The notes: generated from the sequence alone by a model not told the origin. 64,000 nt of DNA from Prodigiosinella confusarubida (GCF_002847015.1 NZ_CP025085.1:496001-560000); one strand, 5' to 3'; positions 24,284 to 35,378 are shown, counted from the first letter of the stretch. A program made the numbers and translations.

Positions 24284-24319
24284 AAACAAAGGCGCGAAAT
24301 TGTAGGTCAATTTCGCGCC
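24284..24319 (-). terminator. nusG terminator, overlapping the presumed rplK promoter
   Basis: 12-bp perfect stem GGCGCGAAATTG / CAATTTCGCGCC with a 5-base loop, followed on the minus strand by TTTGTTTT. It lies 38 bases behind nusG. The possible -10 of the L11 promoter (TACAAT, 24304-24299) falls across the loop, with TTGTAT 17 bases upstream, so terminator and next promoter overlap. Confidence 0.8.
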
Positions 24320-24356
24320 AGATACAAGCAGCAATTTTTATTCGACGAAGGCGCTA

Positions 24357-24902
24357 CTAGCCTTTCTCAACCTGACCAAAGTCCAATTCTACCGGCGTTG
24401 CACGACCAAAGATAGAAACAGATACTTTCAGGCGACTTTTCTCGTAATCAACTTCTTCGACCACACCGTTAAAATCGGCAAATGGACCATCATTAACACG
24501 AACCATTTCACCCGGCTCAAATAGCGTTTTCGGACGCGGTTTATCACCAACCTGTTGCAGGCGATTCATAATGGCATCGACTTCTTTGTCGCTAATAGGT
24601 GCCGGGCGATCAGACGTTCCGCCAATGAATCCCATGACACGCGGCACGCTACGTACCAAATGCCAGCTAGCGTCATCCATTGTCATCTGCACCAGCACAT
24701 AACCGGGGAAAAATTTACGCTCACTTTTACGGCGCTGTCCACCACGGATTTCCACCACTTCTTCTGTTGGGACCATCACTTCACCAAAGTGATCTTCCAT
24801 GTTCTGAAGTTTAATGTGTTCACGCAATGATTGGGCAACACGACTTTCAAAACCAGAAAACGCCTGAACGACGTACCAACGTTTCTTTGGAGCTTCAGAC
24901 AT
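24357..24902 (-). CDS. nusG: Transcription antitermination/termination factor NusG
   Basis: 181 aa, the usual length. Binds the RNA polymerase clamp to reduce pausing, and its KOW domain contacts Rho or ribosomal protein S10. NGN domain begins [12 protein letters not shown] and includes [10 protein letters not shown]. The C-terminal KOW motif is [22 protein letters not shown]. Starts one base after the secE stop region, so secE-nusG are coupled as in E. coli. Confidence 0.99.
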   Translation of the reverse strand: MSEAPKKRWYVVQAFSGFESRVAQSLREHIKLQNMEDHFGEVMVPTEEVVEIRGGQRRKSERKFFPGYVLVQMTMDDASWHLVRSVPRVMGFIGGTSDRPAPISDKEVDAIMNRLQQVGDKPRPKTLFEPGEMVRVNDGPFADFNGVVEEVDYEKSRLKVSVSIFGRATPVELDFGQVEKG

Positions 24903-24903
24903 T

Positions 24904-25287
24904 TTAGAACCTCAGGCCAGTAATCAACGACACCAGACGGACTAAGATACCGTCCAATCCCCACAGAATCAGTGACATAACGGCAGTAACTGCAGCAACA
25001 ATCAGCGTAGTGTGTAGCGTTTCCTGGCGTGTTGGCCATATGACCTTACGTACTTCGGTACGAGCTTCACGAGCAAACAGGACTGTTGCCTTGCCTTTGG
25101 TAGTAAGCAACGCTATACCACCAGCAATAGCAATTAGGATGACAACAACCAATGCACGTAGCGGTAAACTGAACTCGCGGTAGTAATAGTTACCTACAAT
25201 AGCAGCGACCAGCAAAACAGCTACTACCAGCCATTTAAACATCTCCAGGCCACGCCCGCTGCCCTGAGCTTCGGTATTCGCACTCAT
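24904..25287 (-). CDS. secE: Preprotein translocase subunit SecE
   Basis: 127 aa from ATG 25287 ([15 protein letters not shown]), identical in start and length to E. coli SecE. A longer frame adds only five residues. Inner-membrane subunit of SecYEG with three transmembrane segments, about residues 19-37, 42-64 and 93-113. The conserved cytoplasmic amphipathic helix includes [20 protein letters not shown]. Functions with SecY elsewhere in the genome. Lies behind the tufB terminator and an unusual palindrome that overlaps its likely promoter. Confidence 0.98.
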   Translation of the reverse strand: MSANTEAQGSGRGLEMFKWLVVAVLLVAAIVGNYYYREFSLPLRALVVVILIAIAGGIALLTTKGKATVLFAREARTEVRKVIWPTRQETLHTTLIVAAVTAVMSLILWGLDGILVRLVSLITGLRF

Positions 25288-25390
25288 AAACCAACCTGTC
25301 ACAATAATTCAGACAAATAATCTTTGCCCTGCAATCTAGGGCAAACCAGACCGAAAACTGTTCTTGAATAAAACAATTCGGGATTTACGC

Positions 25391-25470
25391 CGTTTCTACA
25401 GAGCCTATCTCACCAATGATTATACTTCACAATCGCTGATGAGATAGGTTCTACCATGACAGCGTAGAAA
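25391..25470. repeat. Imperfect long inverted repeat around the putative secE promoter
   Basis: GAGCCTATCTCA (25401-25412) pairs with TGAGATAGGTTC (25440-25451) with one mismatch, and outside it TTTCTAC (25393-25399) pairs with GTAGAAA (25464-25470). Between the inner arms lies TATAAT on the minus strand (25424-25419), the likely secE -10. The inner arms fall at about -35 and just past +1. It could be an operator, a cruciform, or a decayed mobile repeat. Confidence 0.6.
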
Positions 25471-25494
25471 AAGGGCATCAAATGATGCCCTTTT
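25468..25494 (-). terminator. tufB terminator
   Basis: AAAAGGGCATC / GATGCCCTTTT hairpin, 31 bases behind the tufB stop, with T runs on both sides. Closes the tRNA-tufB transcript and can also work on the plus strand. Confidence 0.9.
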
Positions 25495-25524
25495 ACCGCA
25501 TGTCGCGTCAAATTTTATCAGCAA

Positions 25525-26745
<1,221 letters not shown>

Positions 26746-26813
26746 TCACCACATTAACCAAGTAATCACTTGTTAAGTTTTTAACAGAAAAAATCAGGAG
26801 GAAAATAAAGGAG

Positions 26814-26889
26814 TGGTGCTGATAGGCAGATTCGAACTGCCGACCTCACCCTTACCAAGGGTGCGCTCTACCAACTGAGCTATATCAGC
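26814..26889 (-). tRNA. thrT: tRNA-Thr (GGT)
   Basis: 76 bases with encoded CCA. Acceptor stem GCTGATA / TATCAGC, D-loop AGCTCAGTTGGTAGAGC, anticodon loop CTTGGTAAG (anticodon GGT), T-loop GTTCGAATC. Last tRNA before tufB, as in E. coli thrT. Confidence 0.97.
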
Positions 26890-26895
26890 ACATTA

Positions 26896-26970
<75 letters not shown>

Positions 26971-27098
26971 ATCCTAGAACTCGGCTACCTGACTTCTCCG
27001 TAAACTCTACAAAAGCAAAGTACGACTTATACTCTACTTTTTCGATTCGGCTTTTGAATATATACCGTATCGATTTTATCCTATTACCGGATTGGATT

Positions 27099-27183
<85 letters not shown>

Positions 27184-27199
27184 TGATTACTATACTTGA

Positions 27200-27275
<76 letters not shown>

Positions 27276-27289
27276 ATCAAGTGCTGCGC

Positions 27290-27318
27290 ATTCTAGGTAG
27301 ACAGAACCGCCTATGCAA
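27290..27318 (-). promoter_or_regulatory. Promoter of the thrU-tyrU-glyT-thrT-tufB operon
   Basis: Minus strand: -35 TTGCAT (27318-27313), 17-base spacer, -10 TAGAAT (27295-27290), followed by a GC-rich discriminator GCGCAGC, the usual mark of stringently controlled stable-RNA promoters. An inverted repeat upstream (27354-27404) could hold activator sites. Confidence 0.85.
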
Positions 27319-27658
27319 CAAAAAAATTGCGGAAAATGCACTATCGCTTAGATTTTGCACAAAAATGAACGTTGTTTCACATTGCCGTCAATGATTTGTG
27401 CAAATAAGCGGCAAGAGAGAATTCGATACAGAAAAATACCGTATTCATGCCAAAACCGAAAGCCGGTCATGCCCCCATTGCATATATCTTCCCCGCACCA
27501 AAAGAGGGCAACTGCACACCCAGATACAATGCTCTCTGGCATAGTGTAGGGAATTTCCCTGTCATTTACCTAACTACATACTGGAACGATTATTGCTTAT
27601 TATTAGAAGTAACTCAGTAACTCAGTAACTCATTAACCCTTAATCCAGGAGAGACTCC
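27319..27658. other. Intergenic region upstream of the GNAT gene
   Basis: About 340 bases with no gene. Contains TTTGCACAAA (27354-27363) and its inverted copy TTTGTGCAAA (27395-27404), near the upstream activating region of the tRNA promoter. Three tandem copies of GTAACTCA (27609-27632) lie just before the ribosome binding site CAGGAGAG of the acetyltransferase gene. Confidence 0.6.
27609..27632 (+). repeat. Three tandem 8-bp repeats GTAACTCA
   Basis: Exact copies at 27609-27616, 27617-27624 and 27625-27632, with a fourth degenerate unit TTAACCCT following. They lie 27 bases before the GNAT start codon, within its presumed leader. Number may vary between strains by slippage. Confidence 0.9.
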
Positions 27659-28207
27659 ATGAAGATAGTATTACTTAATGTCGCGACTCTCCCGGTTTAT
27701 CGTTATGAGTTAGCCAACTTATTGGTGGATGCTGTCACAGAAGGAGCTTCGGTAGGATACGAAACCCCATTTTCTCATGAAGAGGCGGAAAGATATGTAC
27801 ATGGTTTAAGGCCTTCAGTTGCAGAGGGAGAACGCCTTCTATGGATAGCGCGTAACGCTGATGGTGTAGTGGGTAGTATACAGCTTGAACTGTGTCAGAA
27901 ATCAAATGGGCAAAACCGCGCTGAAATTCAAAAGTTACTTGTGCATAGCCATGCTCGCAGGCAAGGAATAGGTAAGCAATTACTCTCCACTCTTGAAAAG
28001 GCCGCACTACAATACCGGCGTGGATTACTTTATCTGGACACTCAGGCAGGCTCCCCAGCCGAGTCTTTTTACCGTTCACAAAGGTATCGCTATCTAGGAG
28101 AACTTCCTGACTATGCCAGCTCGCCAAATGGCTATTACCATCCGACAGCCATTTATTATAAGCGTCTGTTTGCCGTTAATCGTATGGAACGATCGCTAGC
28201 GAGCTAG
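27659..28207 (+). CDS. GNAT family N-acetyltransferase
   Basis: 182 aa with CAGGAGAG about 8 bases before the ATG. The acetyl-CoA binding motif A is clear: IQKLLVHSHARRQGIGKQLLSTLEKAA (about residues 88-115), with RRQGIG matching Q/RxxGxG/A. The C-terminal part includes GLLYLDTQAGSPAESFYRSQRYRYLGELPDYA, a pattern seen in small-molecule acetyltransferases. Substrate unknown. It has no counterpart at this place in E. coli, where coaA directly neighbours the tRNA cluster. A weak GGTACCTTA / TAAGGTGCC hairpin follows at about 28215-28238. Confidence 0.85.
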   Translation: MKIVLLNVATLPVYRYELANLLVDAVTEGASVGYETPFSHEEAERYVHGLRPSVAEGERLLWIARNADGVVGSIQLELCQKSNGQNRAEIQKLLVHSHARRQGIGKQLLSTLEKAALQYRRGLLYLDTQAGSPAESFYRSQRYRYLGELPDYASSPNGYYHPTAIYYKRLFAVNRMERSLAS

Positions 28208-28425
28208 CATTAACCGGTACCTTAAGGAAATAAGGTGCCGATCTTCCCACTGATTTCTGCTTCTTTTTTTTACCCTCCTGATGGTAACCTGCCTGTCATG
28301 CACTTAATTACTTAAAGAAAGGTTACAATGGTATCCATTTAGCCAGCGAAACAGAGAGTCTTATCTCAACGTACTGGCTGATAGATCCCCTTTCTTAATC
28401 TGTACTGGTAGGCAGAAGCACATTT

Positions 28426-29376
28426 ATGAGAAATAGAAAGCAATCTTTGGCAACGCCTTATCTGCAATTTGATCGTCAGCAATGGGCTACCTTACGTGAT
28501 TCCGTGCCATTGACACTGACGGAAGAGGATATAGTTAAACTTAAAGGTATTAATGAAGATCTATCCTTGGATGAAGTTGCTGAGATTTACCTGCCATTAT
28601 CTCGTTTACTGAATTTCTATATCAGTTCTAACCTGCGCCGTCAGGCGGTTCTGGAACAATTTCTGGGTACTGATGGACAGAAAATCCCCTATATCATTGG
28701 TATTGCCGGGAGTGTGGCGGTTGGTAAAAGTACGACTGCCCGTGTATTACAAGCATTATTGAGCCGTTGGCCAGAACATCGCAGTGTCGAATTAATTACT
28801 ACTGATGGTTTTCTACATCCTAACAAAGTGCTCAAAGAAAGAGATCTAATGAAAAAGAAAGGATTTCCCCAATCCTATGATATACATAGTTTGGTGAGAT
28901 TCGTTTCAGATATTAAATCCGGGTATTCCCGTGTCACCGCACCTGCTTATTCCCATCTGACTTATGATATTGTACCTGGATGTTATAAAATCATAGAACA
29001 ACCTGACATTCTCATTCTTGAAGGGCTGAATGTTCTACAAAGTGGGATGAACTATCCTCATGATCCACATCGCGTTTTTGTATCTGATTTTGTTGATTTT
29101 TCTATTTACGTCGATGCACCAGAAATATTGTTAAAAAGTTGGTATATCAATCGCTTTCTGAAATTCAGACAAGGCGCTTTTACTAACCCTGATTCCTATT
29201 TCCATAATTATGCAAAATTAACAGAAAAAGAAGCGGTAGAAATTGCTTCACAACTTTGGCAAGAGATTAATGGCCTTAATCTTAAACAGAATATTCTTCC
29301 CACACGAGAAAGAGCCAGTTTAATAATGACGAAAAGCGAAAATCATGCCGTCAAATATGTTAGTCTGCGTAAATAA
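28426..29376 (+). CDS. coaA: Pantothenate kinase (type I)
   Basis: 316 aa, the E. coli length. Phosphorylates pantothenate in the first, CoA-feedback-inhibited step of CoA synthesis. Walker [10 protein letters not shown] with Lys101, TTDGFLHPN for substrate binding, and LEGLNVLQ are visible. Start ATG at 28426; the ribosome binding site is weak, which fits low expression. Convergent with birA, 32 bases away. The gene is noticeably richer in A and T than the rpo and atp genes. Only the N-terminal ten residues and C-terminal three differ strongly from E. coli. Confidence 0.97.
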   Translation: MRNRKQSLATPYLQFDRQQWATLRDSVPLTLTEEDIVKLKGINEDLSLDEVAEIYLPLSRLLNFYISSNLRRQAVLEQFLGTDGQKIPYIIGIAGSVAVGKSTTARVLQALLSRWPEHRSVELITTDGFLHPNKVLKERDLMKKKGFPQSYDIHSLVRFVSDIKSGYSRVTAPAYSHLTYDIVPGCYKIIEQPDILILEGLNVLQSGMNYPHDPHRVFVSDFVDFSIYVDAPEILLKSWYINRFLKFRQGAFTNPDSYFHNYAKLTEKEAVEIASQLWQEINGLNLKQNILPTRERASLIMTKSENHAVKYVSLRK

Positions 29377-29408
29377 TATAAGAGGGGCTATCAATCCCCT
29401 TTATATAA

Positions 29409-30368
29409 TTACATTCCTCTCAGAGAAATCTCACCGCCTATATAAGGCGTTATTACTCCATCCTGCTCCAGGAGTAAGGCTCCCTGACTATTAATCCCTC
29501 TATCAATGCCCTTTATTTCACGATTACCGACAATCAACTTAACGGGACGATTATAGAAATTATCTAGAAATTTCCAACGATGAATAAAAGGGTCAAGCCC
29601 TTTTTGTTCAAATAATATTAATGCCGCACGTAATTCCGTTATAAGCCTAGCGGAAAGAATGTTCCTGTCGATATTAACGCCAACCTCCTGCAAATTAATC
29701 CATCCTTGATTGATCACATCTAAATCTGGCTCACGCATGCATAGATTAATCCCTGCGCCAATGACCAAATGGGCCACATCACCCGTACGACCATTGAGTT
29801 CGACTAAAATGCCGGCTAATTTGCGATCCTTTAAATAAAGATCATTAGGCCATTTTACACGAACACCGTCAGCTCCCAAACTGTGTAACACTTCCGCCAT
29901 AATAATGCCGATAACCAAACTCACTCCTATTGCCGCAGCGGGTCCTTGCTCCAGACGCCAATACATAGACAAATAAAGATTGGCACCAAACGGTGAAAAC
30001 CATCTTCTGCCACGACGCCCACGCCCCGCCTGTTGATATTCGGCAACACACGCATCACCTGATGAGAGTGAGTCAAAGCGATCCAGCAGATACTGATTCG
30101 TAGAGTCGATCACAGGCAAGACGGTTACCCGGCCTTCATTTAGTGAATTCAGGATTTTCTCTTCACTAAGTAGTTGCATCTTCGTAGGGAAACAATAACC
30201 TTTACCTGTAACAGTAAATACGTCGATACCCCATTCACGGATAGTTTGAATATGTTTGTTAATTGCAGCTCGACTCATCCCCAGCAATTCACCCAAATAT
30301 TCTCCTGAGTAAAACTCTCCATCAGATAAAATGGAAATAATCTTAAGCGGAACAGTATTATCTTTCAT
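29409..30368 (-). CDS. birA: Biotin-protein ligase / biotin operon repressor
   Basis: 319 aa (E. coli 321). Makes biotinyl-AMP, attaches biotin to BCCP, and as the holo-dimer represses the bio operon. N-terminal winged helix ([20 protein letters not shown]) is present. The biotinyl-AMP loop GRGRRG at residues 115-120 matches E. coli numbering, and [19 protein letters not shown] is in the central domain. The C-terminal SH3-like domain ends at residue 319. The start overlaps the murB stop by four bases. AT-rich compared with nearby ribosomal genes. Confidence 0.97.
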   Translation of the reverse strand: MKDNTVPLKIISILSDGEFYSGEYLGELLGMSRAAINKHIQTIREWGIDVFTVTGKGYCFPTKMQLLSEEKILNSLNEGRVTVLPVIDSTNQYLLDRFDSLSSGDACVAEYQQAGRGRRGRRWFSPFGANLYLSMYWRLEQGPAAAIGVSLVIGIIMAEVLHSLGADGVRVKWPNDLYLKDRKLAGILVELNGRTGDVAHLVIGAGINLCMREPDLDVINQGWINLQEVGVNIDRNILSARLITELRAALILFEQKGLDPFIHRWKFLDNFYNRPVKLIVGNREIKGIDRGINSQGALLLEQDGVITPYIGGEISLRGM

Positions 30369-31399
30369 GATAGAACCTCCATGGCATTAACTTCACCATC
30401 ATGGGCAATAAACCTCACCTCTGGTTCCAACCATATATCAAATTTCTCAGCGACCTGAAGTAAAACATAATGCGCCAGGTTGACAATATCCTGGCTTGTT
30501 GCTTCATTTCGATTAATCAATACCAGAGCCTGCTGATTATGTACAGCAGCGCCACCAATCTGAAATCCTTTCAGATTACATTGATCTATAAGCCATCCGG
30601 CTGCAATTTTAACATCACCACCAGGTTGAGGATAATGGGGAGCCCGAGGATATCTCTTTAATAACTCGACTGCTTGCTGCTCACTAATTACTGGATTTTT
30701 AAAAAAACTTCCCGCATTTCCAATAATATCAGGATCAGGTAATTTACTACGCCGCATGTCGCACACAGCGTCAAAAATTTGCTTTGGTGTTATAGTTTGA
30801 GTATCAAGGCAGGTCAAAGTGCCATATTCCAATACAGGTTCCCATGCTTTTTTCAAACTTAATCCTACAGCAGTAATTGCAAACCCATTACGATACTGAT
30901 GCTTAAAAATACTTTCACGGTAACCAAACTGACACTCGTTTGCAGTCAGCCGATTTGTTATACCAGAATTAAGATCTAACAGATCCACATATGAACAAAA
31001 TTTTTTTAATTCAACGCCATAGGCCCCAATATTCTGAATAGGTGCTGAACCTACACAACCAGGAATTAATGCAAGATTCTCTAGACCGGCGATATTGCAG
31101 TTCAGAGTATATTCAACCAAATGATGCCAGTTTTCCCCAGCCCCTACATGTAGATCCCAGGCTATATCCTTTTCTTCTATTTCAATATGTTTAATTCTAT
31201 TCAGGATCACGCTACCTGAAAAATCTTCCAGAAAAAGGACATTACTTCCCTCCCCTAAGATTAGGGCTGGTTGTTGAAGTGTCTTTGCTCGATTCCAGGC
31301 AAAAATCAACTGTTCCCGAGTTTTAGCAACGACTACATCTGCAGCACAGACAGGTAGAGAGAAAGAATTGAGTTGTTTTAAAGATGTGGCAGAGTTCAT
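30365..31399 (-). CDS. murB: UDP-N-acetylenolpyruvoylglucosamine reductase
   Basis: 344 aa from ATG 31399 (E. coli 342). FAD enzyme that reduces the enolpyruvyl group to make UDP-MurNAc. FAD-binding [35 protein letters not shown], and the catalytic Ser in [10 protein letters not shown] are visible. An in-frame GTG at 31414 would add five residues; neither start has a strong ribosome binding site. Lies right behind the rrn operon terminator, as murB does behind rrnB in E. coli, and is coupled to birA. Confidence 0.95.
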   Translation of the reverse strand: MNSATSLKQLNSFSLPVCAADVVVAKTREQLIFAWNRAKTLQQPALILGEGSNVLFLEDFSGSVILNRIKHIEIEEKDIAWDLHVGAGENWHHLVEYTLNCNIAGLENLALIPGCVGSAPIQNIGAYGVELKKFCSYVDLLDLNSGITNRLTANECQFGYRESIFKHQYRNGFAITAVGLSLKKAWEPVLEYGTLTCLDTQTITPKQIFDAVCDMRRSKLPDPDIIGNAGSFFKNPVISEQQAVELLKRYPRAPHYPQPGGDVKIAAGWLIDQCNLKGFQIGGAAVHNQQALVLINRNEATSQDIVNLAHYVLLQVAEKFDIWLEPEVRFIAHDGEVNAMEVLS

Positions 31400-31601
31400 G
31401 ATAATATTCAACACTCAGCAATTCAGATATCCATAGTCTACCTGATTCAGATAAATTATTTTGAGGAAGAATAATAACTCTACGAAAAAGCCAAAACCCA
31501 CAATATCCACTGAAGGTTTGCCGTTATTTGATACTGACCCGGCGACAGCATGCTGGGCAGATATCCCATCGCGCATGCCGGCTGCATCAACATTACCGAC
31601 G

Positions 31602-31632
31602 TGAAAAAGCCCTCTGCTTTCACAGAGGGCTT
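31602..31632 (-). terminator. rRNA operon terminator
   Basis: Stem AAGCCCTCTG / CAGAGGGCTT with loop CTTTCA; on the minus strand it is followed by TTTTTCACG. It lies 12 bases behind the 5S gene and resembles E. coli rrnB T1. The stretch 31415-31601 between it and murB shows no other gene. Confidence 0.92.
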
Positions 31633-31643
31633 CGTCTTGTTGA

Positions 31644-31763
31644 ATGCCTGGCAGTTCCCTACTCTCACATGGGGAGACCCCACACTACCATCGGCGCTAC
31701 GGCGTTTCACTGCTGAGTTCGGCATGGGGTCAGGTGGGACCACCGCGCTATCGCCGCCAGGCA
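31644..31763 (-). rRNA. rrf: 5S ribosomal RNA
   Basis: 120 bases, beginning TGCCTGGCGGC and ending AACTGCCAGGCAT on the minus strand. Differs from E. coli 5S at only a few positions. Third rRNA gene of the operon. Confidence 0.98.
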
Positions 31764-32100
31764 AATTCTGTTTCATTCCAACCGTCACACTCCCGCGCAA
31801 CCATCAGAACCAATCTCGGAACATCGCTGAAAATATCTTTGCGTCTCTCTTCCAAAACACCTTCGGTGTTGTAAGGTTAAGCCTCTCGGGTCATTAGTAC
31901 TGGTCAGCTCAACGCATCGCTGCGCTTACACACCCAGCCTATCAACGTCTTCGTCTTAAACGTCCCTTCAGGGGCCTTTAAGGCCCAGGGAAGACTCATC
32001 TCGGGGCAAGTTTCCCGCTTAGATGCTTTCAGCGGTTATCTCTTCCGCACGTAGCTACCGGGCAATGCAATTGGCATCACAACCCGTACACCAGTGGTGC

Positions 32101-32132
<32 letters not shown>

Positions 32133-32209
32133 CCCCCTCAATCTTCCAACGCCCACGGCAGATAGGGACCGAACTGTCTCACGACGTTCTAAACCCAGCT
32201 CGCGTACCA

Positions 32210-32243
<34 letters not shown>

Positions 32244-32244
32244 A

Positions 32245-32287
<43 letters not shown>

Positions 32288-32316
32288 ACCGCCGTCGATA
32301 TGAACTCTTGGGCGGT

Positions 32317-32372
<56 letters not shown>

Positions 32373-32494
32373 AGAACCACCGGATCACTAAGACCTGCTT
32401 TCGCACCTGCTCGAGCCGTCACTCTCGCAGTCAAGCTAGCTTATGCCTTTGCACTAACCTCCTGATGTCCGACCAGGATTAGCTAACCTTCGTA

Positions 32495-32536
<42 letters not shown>

Positions 32537-32794
32537 ACCCACCAGACACTGTCCGCAACCCGGTTTACGGGCCCACGTTAGAACATCAAACATCAAAGGG
32601 TGGTATTTCAAGGTTGGCTCCACGCAGACTGGCGTCCACGCTTCAAAGCCTCCCACCTATCCTACACATCAAGGCTCAAGGTTCAGTGTCAAGCTATAGT
32701 AAAGGTTCACGGGGTCTTTCCGTCTTGCCGCGGGTACACTGCATCTTCACAGCGAGTTCAATTTCACTGAGTCTCGGGTGGAGACAGCCTGGCC

Positions 32795-32892
<98 letters not shown>

Positions 32893-33598
32893 CAAGAGCT
32901 TCGCCTTGCGGCTTACCCCATCAATTAACCTTCCGGCACCGGGCAGGCGTCACACCGTATACGTCCACTTTCGTGTTTGCACAGTGCTGTGTTTTTAGTA
33001 AACAGTTGCAGCCAGCTGGTATCTGCGACTGCGCAACGCTCCATCCGCCAGGGACTTCACCTCGCACAGCGTGCCTTCTCCCGAAGTTACGGCACCATTT
33101 TGCCTAGTTCCTTCACCCGAGTTCTCTCAAGCGCCTGAGTATTCTCTACCTGACCACCTGTGTCGGTTTGGGGTACGATTCGATGTTACCTGATGCTTAG
33201 GGGCTTTTCCTGGAAGCGTGGCATTTGTCACTTCGACACCGTAGTGCCTCGTCATCACGCCTCGGCGTTAATAGCGCTCCGGATTTGCCTGGAGCACCCA
33301 CCTACACGCTTAAACCGGGACAACCGTCGCCCGGCCAACATAGCCTTCTCCGTCCCCCCTTCGCAGTAACACCCAGTACAGGAATATTAACCTGTTTCCC
33401 ATCGACTACGCCTTTCGGCCTCGCCTTAGGGGTCGACTCACCCTGCCCCGATTAACGTTGGACAGGAACCCTTGGTCTTCCGGCGTGCGGGTTTTTCACC
33501 CGCATTATCGTTACTTATGTCAGCATTCGCACTTCTGATACCTCCAGCAATCCTCACAGACCACCTTCAACGGCTTACAGAACGCTCCCCTACCCAAC

Positions 33599-33693
33599 GG
33601 ACATATCCTTAAGTCAACTCGACGTAATCAACACATTGACGTCGCGGCGCTCCGTCAATCGGTTTTCGCATAATTGTCTTAAGTGATATGTCC
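33599..33693 (-). other. 23S intervening sequence, helix 45
   Basis: Where E. coli has a short loop (AACGCATAAGCGT on this strand), the window has about 95 bases. The ends GGACATATC-CTTAAG and CTTAAGTGATATGTCC pair over 15 bp with one bulged base, then an internal part of about 64 bases. Position and form match the helix 45 intervening sequences of other enterobacteria, which are excised by RNase III without religation. Confidence 0.88.
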
Positions 33694-33774
33694 GCTGCCG
33701 CAGCTTCGGTGCATGGTTTAGCCCCGTTACATCTTCCGCGCAGGCCGACTCGACCAGTGAGCTATTACGCTTTC

Positions 33775-33806
<32 letters not shown>

Positions 33807-33853
33807 TGGCTGTCTGGGCCTTCCCACATCGTTTCCCACTTAACCATGACTTT

Positions 33854-33886
<33 letters not shown>

Positions 33887-34305
33887 CTTCACGACGGACG
33901 TTAGCACCCGCCGTGTGTCTCCCGTGATAACATTCTTCGGTATTCGCAGTTTGCATCGAGTTGGTAAGCCGGGATGGCCCCCTAGTCGAAACAGTGCTCT
34001 ACCCCCGAAGATGACTTCACGAGGCGCTACCTAAATAGCTTTCGGGGAGAACCAGCTATCTCCCGGTTTGATTGGCCTTTCACCCCCAGCCACAAGTCAT
34101 CCGCTAATTTTTCAACATTAGTCGGTTCGGTCCTCCAGTTAGTGTTACCCAACCTTCAACCTGCCCATGGCTAGATCACCGGGTTTCGGGTCTATACCTT
34201 GCAACTTGACGCCCAGTTAAGACTCGGTTTCCCTGCGGCTCCCCTATTCGGTTAACCTTGCTACAAAATATAAGTCGCTGACCCATTATACAAAAGGTAC
34301 GCAGT

Positions 34306-34424
34306 CACCCCACCCCAAAGCACTCACCGCTTGTCTTGTGTGTTGGGCGTCGCAAAAGACGCGCCGCCACCGCGATGCTGCTGTTGCACTGCCTTCATCA
34401 CCAGAGAATGCTTTGGTGGTGGGG
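34306..34424 (-). other. 23S intervening sequence, helix 25
   Basis: E. coli has a 16-base tip here (CACACGCCTAAGCGTG on this strand); the window has 119 bases. The ends CCCCACC-CCAAAGCA and TGCTTTGGTGGTGGGG pair over 15 bp with one bulged base. Helix 25 is the second known site of enterobacterial intervening sequences. The internal part is GC-rich and does not look protein-coding. Confidence 0.88.
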
Positions 34425-34963
34425 CTCCCACTGCTTGTACGTACACGGTTTCAGGTTCTGTTTCACTCCCCTCGCCGGGGTTCTTTTCGCCTTTCCCTCA
34501 CGGTACTGGTTCACTATCGGTCAGTCAGGAGTATTTAGCCTTGGAGGATGGTCCCCCCATCTTCAGACAGGATATCTCGTGTCCCGCCCTACTCGTCGAA
34601 CTCACAGCAAGTGCATCTTTGTGTACGGGACTATCACCCTGTACCGTGCGACTTTCCAGACGCTTCCACTGATGCACAAACTGATTCTGGTTCTGGGCTC
34701 TTCCCCGTTCGCTCGCCGCTACTGGGGGAATCTCGGTTGATTTCTTTTCCTCGGGGTACTGAGATGTTTCAGTTCCCCCGGTTCGCCTCATGTCACTATG
34801 GATTCATGACATGATAGTGTGTCGAAACACACTGGGTTTCCCCATTCGGGTATCGTCGGGTATAACGGTTCATATCACCTTGCCGACGCTTTTCGCAGAT
34901 TAGCACGCCCTTCATCGCCTCTGACTGCCTAGGCATCCACCGTGTACGCTTAGTCGCTTAACC

Positions 34964-35302
34964 TCACAACCCGAAGGTGTTTCTTCTTTTCTGAATGGCT
35001 GCGCCTCATGAATACTGCGTTGTGCCGTACTCGGTATGCTCATGGACATCACGTCCACTGCGCTTCCTCCGTGCGGTACGCCTTGTCTTCATCGGGCTCG
35101 CTCATTCATCGATTCGGAATATCCGGGATGCGATTATTTGAGAGACTCTGATACAGCCAACTCCCGCCATCAAGGCAGGTTTCGCTGTATCGTTTCAATT
35201 TTCAGCTTGTTCCAGATTGTTAAAGAGCAAATAACATAAACCTGACTATCGCTAATCAGCTTTAGGTTATCGTCGACCGTGCCTTTCACCCACTGTCATT
35301 TT
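34964..35302 (-). other. rRNA spacer between tRNA-Glu and 23S
   Basis: 339-base transcribed spacer. Holds a boxA antitermination element TGCTCTTTAACAA (35229-35217 on minus) and the strands that flank 23S for RNase III processing. No gene is seen. Confidence 0.8.
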
Positions 35303-35378
35303 TGGCGTCCCCTAGGGGATTCGAACCCCTGTTACCGCCGTGAAAGGGCGGTGTCCTAGGCCTCTAGACGAAGGGGAC
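35303..35378 (-). tRNA. gltT: tRNA-Glu (TTC)
   Basis: 76 bases with CCA. Acceptor GTCCCCT / AGGGGAC, anticodon loop CTTTCAC (anticodon TTC), T-loop GTTCGAATC. Single tRNA in the 16S-23S spacer, the type found in E. coli rrnB, C, G and E. The symbol follows the rrnB position. Confidence 0.95.

Noticed and set aside
27609..27632. Short tandem repeats as a CRISPR remnant
   Set aside because: Units are 8 bases, directly adjacent, with no spacers and no cas genes anywhere in the window.
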